A stretch of DNA of 64,000 nt from Algoriphagus locisalis (GTDB lineage Bacteria > Bacteroidota > Bacteroidia > Cytophagales > Cyclobacteriaceae): the NCBI RefSeq assembly GCF_900116615.1, contig NZ_FPBF01000008.1:236918-300917 (forward strand). Reading direction: 5' to 3'. A program made the position numbers and the translations under genes. This document shows positions 18,068 through 25,579 of this stretch, piece after piece. A model generated the notes under the pieces. That model had not been told where the DNA came from, ran no database searches, and was given only the letters and a program-made list of their open reading frames with translations. The stretch's first letter is position 1. The number at the start of each line of letters is the position of its first letter.

Positions 18068-18075
18068 CAAAGGTA
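18068..18075 (-). promoter_or_regulatory. candidate -7 promoter element for purF
   Basis: TACCTTTG on the minus strand is a full match to TAnnTTTG. No -33 TTG is seen at ideal spacing. It would give a leader of about 23 nt to ATG 18038. Confidence 0.4.
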
Positions 18076-18238
18076 ATTGTTTTCTGGAGATATTTTGAGC
18101 AAAATAAGTTCTCTTTGCTTCCTAAAAATTTGGCAAAACCTTCCTATTTTGATTTACCTCAAATTTTCTTTCTTCAATCCTACGCCTTGTTTTTGTTAGC
18201 AAATTGACCAAAGTCGCCACAGCTTTTTCTTTCTTTTT

Positions 18239-18270
18239 TCTCCCAAATCCAGCCTATCTCTCCCAAATCC
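18239..18270 (+). promoter_or_regulatory. tandem 12-bp repeats, possible activator sites
   Basis: TCTCCCAAATCC occurs at 18239-18250 and again at 18259-18270, exactly 20 bp apart (about two helical turns), just upstream of a sigma-54-like promoter. The core TCCCAAA appears a third time, inverted, near 18310. The phasing and position suit binding by a dimeric enhancer-binding protein. Confidence 0.4.
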
Positions 18271-18274
18271 TTGT

Positions 18275-18290
18275 TGGCACAATCATAGCT
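18275..18290 (+). promoter_or_regulatory. candidate sigma-54 (-24/-12) promoter
   Basis: TGGCAC at 18275-18280 is followed by AATCA and TAGCT. The invariant GG and GC doublets are separated by exactly 10 bases (18276-18277 and 18288-18289); only the T before GC deviates from TTGC. Predicted transcription start is near 18301. The downstream gene encodes a sigma-54-dependent regulator, so autoregulation is possible. Confidence 0.45.
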
Positions 18291-18300
18291 AGATAGTTAG

Positions 18301-18443
18301 GTGAAGGGAGTTTGGGACAATTCCCTCTGTATTTCCTTCTAAATCATAGACCAAAAAACACTTTCCCCTCGGGAGAAAAAACAACAATAGTTGCTCAATC
18401 CCTAAAGTAAAAATGCATCGGGCACTTGTCTGGTGCTTTTTTT
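18301..18443 (+). ncRNA. possible ~140-nt leader or small RNA ahead of the NtrC-type gene
   Basis: The interval between the candidate sigma-54 start (about 18301) and a terminator at 18415-18443 contains no gene, but has several GGGA/TCCC pairings (for example around 18305-18326 and 18364-18380) that could fold. The transcript would end before the regulator ATG at 18473, so it could be a stand-alone small RNA or an attenuated leader. An 11-codon ORF (MHRALVWCFFC, from 18413) overlaps the terminator hairpin. Confidence 0.3.
18415..18443 (+). terminator. terminator/attenuator upstream of the NtrC-type gene
   Basis: The stem GCATCGG (18415-18421) pairs with CTGGTGC (18430-18436), including two G-T wobbles, with an 8-base loop and then seven T residues. 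It lies 30 bp before the start codon at 18473, on the coding strand of that gene, and cannot serve the divergent purF gene. Confidence 0.6.
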
Positions 18444-18472
18444 GTTAACTAGCTCTACAAAGAAAGTAATTC

Positions 18473-19879
18473 ATGAAGCGCATATTATTAGTAGAAGATG
18501 ACCTGACTTATTCCAGGATCGTTAAGACTTTTCTGGAGAAAAACGGATTTACTGTTCAGACTGCCGTGAAAGTCAAGGAGGCACAGCAACTATTTAGCAA
18601 CTCCAAATTCGATTTGATCATAGCCGATTTCAGATTACCTGATGGTACTGGCATGGAACTGCTTCAATGGTCTAAAAGCAATTATCCTCAAACTCAGGTG
18701 ATCCTCATCACCCATTATTCTGATATACGAATTGCCATCAAAGCGATGAAACTCGGAGCTTTTGAATACATCACCAAGCCGATCAATCCTGATGAGCTTC
18801 TCTCAACGGTAAAAGAATCTCTCTCTGCCAAAGTCTCCGACCTTGCTTCCCCAGATACCGCTACAGCTCCAACAACCTCATCTGCTAAGAGTAAGGTGAA
18901 AAGCAGTTATGTAGTAGGCAGTTCTGCCGAAGCTGAAAAACTCGAAAAACATATCCAGCTGGTCGCACCAACTGACTTAAGCGTATTGGTACTTGGAGAA
19001 ACCGGGACGGGAAAAGAGTTTATCTCTCGAAGAATTCATGATTTTTCCACCAGAAAAGACGGAGCATTTATTGCGATAGATTGCGGGGCATTACCCAAAG
19101 AACTCGCAGGTAGTGAGCTGTTTGGACATGTTAAGGGTGCTTTTACAGGAGCCCTGGAAAATAAAACCGGTCATTTTGAAATGGCAAATGGTGGAACAAT
19201 TTTCCTGGATGAAATCGGCAATCTAAGCTATGATGTACAAATACAATTATTGCGGGCCATTCAGGAAAGAACGATCCGGAAAATCGGGGGAAATAAAGAA
19301 ATTCAAATCGATGTTAGGATCATTGCAGCAACAAATGACAACCTGATTCTGCAGGCTGGTGATGGACATTTTCGTGAAGACCTCTATCATAGACTCAATG
19401 AATTTACCCTGAGTGCTATCCCGCTAAGAAGTAGAAAAGAAGATCTCGAAGATTTTGCAGGTCAGTTCTTAGAAGAAAGTAACGAGCGTCTAGGGAAAAG
19501 TGTGAAAGGATTTTCACCGGAAGTGTGGGAAATTTTCCTTGCTTATGATTGGCCAGGAAATCTTCGTGAATTACGAAACATCATCAAACGCGCCGTTCTT
19601 TTGACCGCTGGATCCCATGTAGAGAAAGAATCTTTACCCGCCGACTTGTATGAGCCTTCTGCCAGCCTAGTTGGCTCAAATGGTAATCCATACGCCATTA
19701 CAGGCAAAACTGACATGCTTTCTCCGAAAGATTACAAATCCCAATGGGTAGAGCAAGAGAAAGAATTGATTCAAAAAGTATTAATGGACACCAAGTTTAA
19801 CAAGTCCAAAACTGCCCGAATTTTAAATATGGATCGTAAGACGCTTTACAGCAAAATGGAAAAATACGGACTGGACTAG
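18473..19879 (+). CDS. sigma-54-dependent response regulator, NtrC family
   Basis: A 468-residue enhancer-binding protein. The receiver domain (1-115) has acceptor Asp52 and Lys102. The AAA+ domain has Walker A GETGTGKE (175-182) and the sigma-54 contact loop GAFTGA (222-227), with FLDEIG as Walker B. A Fis-type helix-turn-helix ends the protein (NKSKTARILNMDRKTLYSKMEKYGL). When phosphorylated it should drive open-complex formation by sigma-54 polymerase. Its stop codon shares CTAG with the convergent hybrid kinase gene, a likely partner. A sigma-54-like promoter and a terminator lie in its own upstream region. Confidence 0.93.
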   Translation: MKRILLVEDDLTYSRIVKTFLEKNGFTVQTAVKVKEAQQLFSNSKFDLIIADFRLPDGTGMELLQWSKSNYPQTQVILITHYSDIRIAIKAMKLGAFEYITKPINPDELLSTVKESLSAKVSDLASPDTATAPTTSSAKSKVKSSYVVGSSAEAEKLEKHIQLVAPTDLSVLVLGETGTGKEFISRRIHDFSTRKDGAFIAIDCGALPKELAGSELFGHVKGAFTGALENKTGHFEMANGGTIFLDEIGNLSYDVQIQLLRAIQERTIRKIGGNKEIQIDVRIIAATNDNLILQAGDGHFREDLYHRLNEFTLSAIPLRSRKEDLEDFAGQFLEESNERLGKSVKGFSPEVWEIFLAYDWPGNLRELRNIIKRAVLLTAGSHVEKESLPADLYEPSASLVGSNGNPYAITGKTDMLSPKDYKSQWVEQEKELIQKVLMDTKFNKSKTARILNMDRKTLYSKMEKYGLD

Positions 19880-22404
19880 CCCTGCAAGTCTGCGGTCTTT
19901 TCGATGGTCTCGGTAAGTGCTTTCAACAAGATGTTGATTTCCTCATCCAGTTGATTTAGCGTATCACCGAGACCATTTTTATTGCCTATTTTCAAACTGT
20001 TTTCCACCTTTCGGGCAGTGTGTCCGGCATTACTTTTTATCTGACCTAAACGACTTCCTAATTGATGGCAAATCTCTAACACCTCCTCAAAATCATCCTC
20101 CAGCCTAGCCTTTTTCAAATTATTGAGATCCTTTCTTGTCTCGACCACCAGCTCCCGTACAATATCTTGGAGCAGTAATTCATCCCCCATACAGAATCTG
20201 GCCAAATCTTTCAACTGAAATAAGCTAGTGTCGGACTCGCTTATTTTATGGCTTAAAGGTGTTTCCTTCACGACATGATCTGGGAAAAATTTACCTAAGC
20301 ACTCAATTAACACCCGCTCTTGGAAGGGCTTGAAAATAATCTCAGTAAAGCCACTTTCCATCATTTTCTCCCGCTCCTCCACAAAGACATTCGCAGTCAT
20401 CGCCAAAATAGGAATCCCCTTATATTTATCAATAGAGCGTAGCTTTGCCACAACATCAAAACCTGAAAACTCAGGCATCTGAATATCCAGTATAGCCAGG
20501 TCAAAATCGATGGCTACAAACTCATCCCTAAAATTCACGCCTCCTGGATAAGCGATAACAGAAGCTCCGAAGTAACTGAGGATAGTTTCCAAATACCTGA
20601 TTCCTACTTTATCATCATCTACCAGTAGGATTTTCAACCCAGAAAGATCTATACTGGCTATTTCATCCGGGTTAAACTCCACACGCTGCGATTCTGTGGC
20701 CACCATAGGCAACTTCACCAGCATACGGGTACCTTCTTTCTCTACACTGCTGGCAGAGATTTCTCCTCCCATCAGATGTACCAAACGCTGAACTATGGCT
20801 AATCCCAGTCCAGTCCCGCCATATTTCCTGGAAATCGAGGTGTCTGCTTGGTCAAATTCCCTAAACACTTTTTCTAAGACAGCGGGAGACATTCCTATGC
20901 CTGTGTCCTTTATCTCTACAGTCAGTACATTTTTTACCCAACGCACATTTACACAGATTGAGCCTTCAGAGGTGAATTTAAAGGCATTGCTCAGCAGGTT
21001 ATTCAATATCTGCTTCAGTCGAAGTTGATCTCCGATTAGCCACTTACCCTCCGGCAGATCCAACTCCCATTCAAACCCGACTTTCTTTTCCCCTGCCTGA
21101 AGCTCAAAGAAACTTTGTAAGGAAGAAAAGAGTGATGCCGGATCGAAAGGACTTGCCTCCAACTTTAATTTCCCTGCTTCCAACTTTGAAAAATCGAGTA
21201 CCTCATCTACGATTTCCATCAGCGTGTCTGAAGCAAATCCTATCATTCTCAAATGAGCTTGCTGACCGGAGTCCAGTTCTGATTTCTCCAATACTGATCT
21301 GTAGCCCTGAATCACATGGAGGGGATTACGAATCTCATGACTCATATTGGCCAAAAACTCCTGCTTTGACCGGGCTAACTGTTCAGATTTCTGTCTTGAC
21401 ACTTCGAGGTTTTCCTGATACTTCTTGGTAACCCGGATCTCTTTCAAGATAGAATAAACCATGACCGCTGCACCTATCACTGCCAGCACCACAATCATAA
21501 TCAAGAAATAGGTCATATCGTAGGTCAACTGATAGGCAGAGTCATTTTGGCTATCAGACTTTTCCAGAGCCCGCTGCTGAAGTGTGCTAACCAGACTTTG
21601 TATCGTATTGATGATTTTACTTTGGCTGATGGAAATATCGGCTTCCATAGTGGCAAGTTTCTGCCGCTGGTATGCCTCCTCACGATTGACTCGATCAATG
21701 ACGCCTTTGATATTATATAGTACACTGTCGAGGGTTTGCCCAGACGGCAAATTGGAATTCCTCAAGTTTTGTTTTTGTAATTCCCTGAGAAAAGCAATTG
21801 ATCTATCATCTTCATTGGTAATGATGGTCTTTTGCGGCGCTTGGCTCGATTTTACTTCCTGACGAGAGGAGATCTCCTCTTCCAGTTCATTAAATAAAGA
21901 AGCTTTTGGATTAATCTTTTCAATTGGCTGTTGCTCAAGACTGGCTGCACGCCTTCTGATCCCCAACTCCACTTTATTCAGCGCTTCTTGGGTAAAATTG
22001 CGATTTGCCAAACTAGTTTTGACCTCATACAAATTGATATAACCTATAATAAGGGTATCCAGGTTGGTTTTGACGCTTTGTATGTAACTGTTTTCGAGGG
22101 AATCTTCGGCCAACAAAGCCAAATCCTGAAGCTTTTGCTTGAGTGATACTATACTTGAATCCTGAACTCTAAAGTCGGAGTCTATTCCAGAATGATCGAG
22201 TTGGGTGATTCGAATTATTTCAGACTGGAGTTCATTGAGAAGGTTTAGTTTTTGATTTGGCGAAGCCAGCTCCTTCATGGTATCAAGAAGCCGATTTTGC
22301 GTATAATAAGTCAACCCTGCCATTCCGATCAGGAAAATAGCGGCGATAAAAAAGCCAGTAACGACTTTCCCAGCAGTATTGGAACTTGGGGATTTCTTTT
22401 TCAT
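19876..22404 (-). CDS. hybrid sensor histidine kinase with receiver and Hpt-like domains
   Basis: About 842 residues. Counted from the upstream GTG at 22413, the order is: transmembrane helix 18-36, a long helical extracytoplasmic sensor (about 40-300), a second helix 301-322, HisKA with SHEIRNPL (His359), HATPase with NNLLSNAFKF and GTGLGLAI, a receiver domain with Asp643, and a C-terminal Hpt-like bundle (ICHQLGSRLGQIK, His783). The sensor belongs to no family I can name. ATG 22404 is preferred to GTG 22413. It overlaps the stop of the NtrC-type regulator tail to tail, and the two may form one phosphorelay. Confidence 0.88.
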   Translation of the reverse strand: MKKKSPSSNTAGKVVTGFFIAAIFLIGMAGLTYYTQNRLLDTMKELASPNQKLNLLNELQSEIIRITQLDHSGIDSDFRVQDSSIVSLKQKLQDLALLAEDSLENSYIQSVKTNLDTLIIGYINLYEVKTSLANRNFTQEALNKVELGIRRRAASLEQQPIEKINPKASLFNELEEEISSRQEVKSSQAPQKTIITNEDDRSIAFLRELQKQNLRNSNLPSGQTLDSVLYNIKGVIDRVNREEAYQRQKLATMEADISISQSKIINTIQSLVSTLQQRALEKSDSQNDSAYQLTYDMTYFLIMIVVLAVIGAAVMVYSILKEIRVTKKYQENLEVSRQKSEQLARSKQEFLANMSHEIRNPLHVIQGYRSVLEKSELDSGQQAHLRMIGFASDTLMEIVDEVLDFSKLEAGKLKLEASPFDPASLFSSLQSFFELQAGEKKVGFEWELDLPEGKWLIGDQLRLKQILNNLLSNAFKFTSEGSICVNVRWVKNVLTVEIKDTGIGMSPAVLEKVFREFDQADTSISRKYGGTGLGLAIVQRLVHLMGGEISASSVEKEGTRMLVKLPMVATESQRVEFNPDEIASIDLSGLKILLVDDDKVGIRYLETILSYFGASVIAYPGGVNFRDEFVAIDFDLAILDIQMPEFSGFDVVAKLRSIDKYKGIPILAMTANVFVEEREKMMESGFTEIIFKPFQERVLIECLGKFFPDHVVKETPLSHKISESDTSLFQLKDLARFCMGDELLLQDIVRELVVETRKDLNNLKKARLEDDFEEVLEICHQLGSRLGQIKSNAGHTARKVENSLKIGNKNGLGDTLNQLDEEINILLKALTETIEKTADLQG

Positions 22405-22449
22405 TAAAAACACATTACCCCATGAACCAATAATTATTCCAATTGGGGA

Positions 22450-22992
22450 TTAAAATTTCAAGACCGTATAGCCCTTGGGAGCATAGGTAGTCACGGTGGT
22501 CAAAGCCGAAAGAGCTACATTTATCCCATCATATAAATCAGATTTCTGCAGGTTTCTCGCTCTCATCGACTGACCACAAACGAGAATTTCTGCGCCTGCG
22601 GCCTCCAGTGCTTTATACACCGGAATATTCGGATTATCTGTATTGTAACGCTTTTGATATGCTTCATTGCTCATCACCGTAGCAATCGCACCACCATGGA
22701 CCACCACTTTCACATGCATACGGTCCTTGGAAACACCCGCAAGGCCATGAAGATTCATCATTCGCGCCACATTGTCCACCCAGCGACTGATCTGATCATT
22801 ATTTTCAGCACCAGTTGACAAGTCAACCAAGACATAATAATCCAAACTTCCATCTGGCCTCTCGGTAGCATCCGACACTTCATAGATCCCCCCAAACCCC
22901 TTAACTAGCGGAAATTGGGCATCCTGAGCATTGGAAAACTGGGTAGCAAAAAAAGCAAAGCAAAAGATAGCCGAAGCGAATAATCGTATCAT
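22450..22992 (-). CDS. exported DsrE-like protein
   Basis: About 180 residues with a clear Sec signal peptide (MIRLFASAIFCFAFFATQFSNA). The mature part has the DsrE/DsrF/YchN-like alpha/beta fold: VKVVVHGGAIATVMSNEAYQKRY, then a single conserved-looking cysteine in AGAEILVCGQSMRAR. Cytoplasmic relatives move sulfur, but this exported branch has no proven role. ATG 22992 was chosen because it opens the signal peptide; longer frames would run into the upstream gene. It precedes the hybrid kinase by 45 bp on the same strand and could be cotranscribed with it. Confidence 0.75.
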   Translation of the reverse strand: MIRLFASAIFCFAFFATQFSNAQDAQFPLVKGFGGIYEVSDATERPDGSLDYYVLVDLSTGAENNDQISRWVDNVARMMNLHGLAGVSKDRMHVKVVVHGGAIATVMSNEAYQKRYNTDNPNIPVYKALEAAGAEILVCGQSMRARNLQKSDLYDGINVALSALTTVTTYAPKGYTVLKF

Positions 22993-23068
22993 AGGTGTGT
23001 ATTTAAGCTGAAAATGTAAGGAAAATATTGAGGAGGAAGGATGCCGATGGTGGAAAAAGGTTGCTTCT

Positions 23069-23611
23069 TTAAGAATTTGGGCCATTTCTACTATTGGTCT
23101 GCAATTGCCCTAAATATCTCCTGAAAATATTTTGAAGCTGTTCTAACAGATACCCCATGCTACTTAAGGGCAAAATTATTTCACATATTCTAGAAGCACT
23201 TTCATTCTTATCTAAAAAATTTACAGACACATTGGGTTCAAATGTTACTCTAGCGTGCGCAACAGAATTACGGATATGTCTCACAAAATCAATAGACTCC
23301 GAATCAGACTCATAGGTAGAAGAAGCTTTAAGTTTGATTAAATCAATAAATTTATTCAAATGATCAAACTCAGCAGGATATTGATTTTCTAGCAATTGTT
23401 TAGGCATTACTAACATTGCATATAAAGTCATTAGTAATGCACCCTGATTATCAACTTGAATTTGTTTTAAGGAGTTTTTTATTAATGGATCTCCAAATTT
23501 CATTTGGTCATAATAATCTGAACCCAAGAAATTATTATTCTTTAATTCAACCAACAAAACTGTAGTAAAATGAGCTTGAATCAGCAAATTATCTTCTTGG
23601 GAAAGAGTCAT
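23069..23611 (-). CDS. HEPN family nuclease-like protein (pEK499_p136 type)
   Basis: About 180 residues, mostly helical, resembling the HEPN family typified by pEK499_p136. The HEPN catalytic pattern R-x4-H is present in RHIRNSVAHARV, the diagnostic part for metal-independent RNases of toxin and defence systems. The conserved start SQEDNLLIQAHFTTVLLVEL favours ATG 23611; ATG 23683 would add 24 residues. The gene is clearly more AT-rich than its neighbours and lies between tRNA-Leu and a DsrE-like gene. No antitoxin (MNT or other) is adjacent, so its role is open. Confidence 0.65.
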   Translation of the reverse strand: MTLSQEDNLLIQAHFTTVLLVELKNNNFLGSDYYDQMKFGDPLIKNSLKQIQVDNQGALLMTLYAMLVMPKQLLENQYPAEFDHLNKFIDLIKLKASSTYESDSESIDFVRHIRNSVAHARVTFEPNVSVNFLDKNESASRICEIILPLSSMGYLLEQLQNIFRRYLGQLQTNSRNGPNS

Positions 23612-23737
23612 AACTATTGATTTTAAATTCAATGACAATATAGGCTTATAAGGAAACATATAATTACTTTTTATGTCATTCAATAGATAAATCTCATTAT
23701 GTCGCTCATTAATTTAAACAAGTCCAGCTTCTGGAAA

Positions 23738-23790
23738 AGCAGGACAACTCTGTGACCTCTGCGAAAAACTCTGCGTCCACTGCGGTAAAA
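23738..23790. repeat. dispersed CTCTGTG/CTCTGCG-type repeat
   Basis: The stretch reads CTCTGTGACCTCTGCG, then ACTCTGCGTCCACTGCGG and an A-rich tail. A related, more diverged stretch (CTCTGCGCATACTTTGTGCC, then TTGGTGGCTAAA) lies at 32055-32090. Both are non-coding and resemble an interspersed repeat familiar from Bacteroidota intergenic regions. Confidence 0.45.
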
Positions 23791-23831
23791 AATAACAAAA
23801 CCTTCGAGGTTTCTAAAACCTCAAAGGACAC

Positions 23832-23859
23832 AAAAAAAGCCCTGAATTGCTTCAGAGCT
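23832..23859 (-). terminator. terminator of tRNA-Leu
   Basis: The stem of 23838-23846 with 23851-23859 has a TTGC loop and one G-U pair in the RNA. Seven T residues follow on the minus strand. It starts 7 bp after the tRNA end. Confidence 0.75.
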
Positions 23860-23865
23860 TAATTG

Positions 23866-23949
23866 TGCGCACGAGAAGATTCGAACTTCCACACTACTTA
23901 AAGCACCAGCCCCTCAAGCTGGCGTGTCTACCAGTTTCACCACGTGCGC
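23866..23949 (-). tRNA. tRNA-Leu (anticodon GAG)
   Basis: 84 nt without an encoded CCA. The acceptor arms GCGCACG and CGTGCGC pair perfectly. The anticodon stem CCAGC/GCTGG encloses loop TTGAGGG, giving anticodon GAG. The T-loop GTTCGAATC is present, and the long variable arm is typical of class II tRNA-Leu. Confidence 0.95.
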
Positions 23950-24040
23950 GGTCAACAGTCTGCAAAAGTATCAGACTTGCCTATTCCAAGCAAACCCAAT
24001 TCAAACCTTTTGCATTTATTTTCTTTGGGATTACTCCAAT

Positions 24041-24120
24041 GCCTCTATTCGTGCCTGTCATGCCACTAGGCAGATCTCACGAATGGATAAAGACTTTGCC
24101 TCTGTTCGTGTCTCACGAAC
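24041..24120. repeat. duplicated palindromic element between tRNA-Leu and folD
   Basis: GCCTCTRTTCGTG occurs at 24041-24053 and 24098-24110 (12 of 13 identical). Each copy is followed by the inverted complement CACGAAY (24078-24084 and 24114-24120). The second copy is a tight hairpin (7-bp arms, 3-base loop). It could be a REP-like element, or a terminator-like structure for folD, although no T run follows. Confidence 0.5.
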
Positions 24121-24134
24121 AGAACAACCCTCTA

Positions 24135-25019
24135 CTACCCGTAAACTTTCTTCTCAGCTGACAAAAGCGTATTGTAAAGTAAGGATGCAATTGTCATTGG
24201 TCCTACTCCACCCGGAACTGGTGTGATCGCTGAAGCAATTTCAGAAACTTCCTCAAACTTCACATCCCCTACCAATCTGAAACCTGATTTCTTGGTAGCA
24301 TCTTCTATTCTGTGGATTCCCACGTCGATTACTACAGCTCCTGGCTTCACCATATCGGCAGTAACAAAATGAGGTTTCCCTAACGCCACAATCAAAATGT
24401 CGGCAGTTTTAGCAATCTCAGAAAGATTAGCTGTTCTGCTATGTGTCAAGGTCACTGTAGCATTTCCAGGATAACCATTTCTAGCCATCAGAATACTCAT
24501 TGGGCTTCCCACGATATGAGATCTACCGATCACCACGCAATGCTTGCCTGAAGTCTCGATCTCATATCTTTTCAGTAATTCTACAATTCCGTAAGGAGTA
24601 GCCGCAACATAAGCCGGCCAGTTGAGTGCCATACGTCCAACGTTTGCTGGAGTAAATCCATCTACGTCTTTCTCCGGCTTGATCTTATTAGTAACTTTCT
24701 CTACAGATATATGCTTAGGAAGTGGAAGCTGCACTATCAAACCATCGATATCAGCATTCTCATTAATATCCTCCACTACTTTTAAAAGTTCTTCTTCAGA
24801 AACATTGTCTTCCAATCTCACCAAGGTTGATTCAAAACCACATTCTCCACAGGCCTTCACTTTTGCATTCACATAGGTCTGACTTGCTCCATCACTTCCC
24901 ACTAGAATAGCTGCCAAATGTGGAGTTTTTCCTCCTTCAGCTTTAATTTCCGCTACGCGGGTAGCGATTTCAGCTTTGATTTCAGAGGATGTTTTTTTAC
25001 CGTCGATGAAAATTGCCAT
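24135..25019 (-). CDS. folD: bifunctional methylenetetrahydrofolate dehydrogenase/cyclohydrolase
   Basis: A 294-residue cytoplasmic enzyme that interconverts 5,10-methylene-, 5,10-methenyl- and 10-formyl-tetrahydrofolate, using NADP. Active-site landmarks are TYVNAKVKAC (catalytic Lys53), DGLIVQLPLPKHI, the cofactor segment VVIGRSHIVGSPMSILM, and the family-ending VITPVPGGVGPMTIASLL. Length and start are standard. It lies upstream of tRNA-Leu on the same strand and downstream of a four-helix-bundle unit that separates it from lepA. Confidence 0.96.
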   Translation of the reverse strand: MAIFIDGKKTSSEIKAEIATRVAEIKAEGGKTPHLAAILVGSDGASQTYVNAKVKACGECGFESTLVRLEDNVSEEELLKVVEDINENADIDGLIVQLPLPKHISVEKVTNKIKPEKDVDGFTPANVGRMALNWPAYVAATPYGIVELLKRYEIETSGKHCVVIGRSHIVGSPMSILMARNGYPGNATVTLTHSRTANLSEIAKTADILIVALGKPHFVTADMVKPGAVVIDVGIHRIEDATKKSGFRLVGDVKFEEVSEIASAITPVPGGVGPMTIASLLYNTLLSAEKKVYG

Positions 25020-25069
25020 GTTTTATTATTTACAGATTCAACCTTCGATATTTAGCATTCGAAGTTCGC

Positions 25070-25550
25070 CATTCATTATTCAATTTCTATTACGTTCAGC
25101 AGTCCCAACACTTTTGACAAATATTGAAATCAGCTGATTGCATTCATTTTGAAGACTTACTATTGTTTCACTTTCATGATGAAGTCTAGCTTTTTCGATA
25201 ATCTTGATTGCTACACCACTTTCCCTGAGTTCTTTCAAGACTATTTTCATCTTATGAATAAAATCTTTTCGAGATTCTCCAGACTGTGCTTCACCGTAAT
25301 TCAAAGCGGGTGAAGTTCCACTTCTTAGAAGCTGATTTGCCATATGATTTCCAGCTTTTGAATTTACCATAGAATCAGTAAAAGCAATAATAGCTGCAGC
25401 AAATTCGATTAATCGGGCTTCTAAGTCATACTTTCTTTCCATGGTACTCAGATATAGTGTTGAATTCTATTACTTCAGTATTTGAAATTCATCATTTAAC
25501 ATTCGATATTAATTTTTTAATAATGAATGTCCAATATTGAATAATGAATG
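25070..25550. repeat. 14-bp inverted repeats flanking a four-helix-bundle gene
   Basis: CATTCATTATTCAA (25070-25083) has its exact complement TTGAATAATGAATG at 25537-25550. The left copy overlaps the stop codon of the enclosed gene. Between the right copy and the start codon are further AT-rich near-repeats (ATTCGATATT, TTTAACATTCG, AATAATGAATG). The whole unit is about 480 bp. Confidence 0.6.
25080..25442 (-). CDS. four-helix-bundle protein (S23/IVS-encoded family)
   Basis: A 120-residue helical protein of the four-helix-bundle family first noticed in 23S rRNA intervening sequences (TIGR02436) and structurally like the Avd protein of diversity-generating retroelements. The typical core is NQLLRSGTSPALNYGEAQSGESRKDFIHKMKIVLKELRES (about 37-76). 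No function is established for free-standing copies. The gene is bracketed by 14-bp inverted repeats and low-complexity AT-rich DNA and interrupts the folD-lepA interval, which suggests insertion as a unit. No reverse transcriptase or rRNA sequence is nearby. Confidence 0.85.
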   Translation of the reverse strand: MERKYDLEARLIEFAAAIIAFTDSMVNSKAGNHMANQLLRSGTSPALNYGEAQSGESRKDFIHKMKIVLKELRESGVAIKIIEKARLHHESETIVSLQNECNQLISIFVKSVGTAERNRN

Positions 25551-25579
25551 TTGAAGATCACAAACCCCGCAATCAAATC

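Noticed and set aside
24098..24120. Hairpin after folD as a rho-independent terminator.
   Set aside because: No T run follows on the minus strand and a second similar copy lies nearby, so a repeat is the better reading.
25070..25550. Short repeats around the four-helix-bundle gene as a CRISPR array.
   Set aside because: Repeats are few, inverted and irregularly spaced, with no spacers or cas genes.
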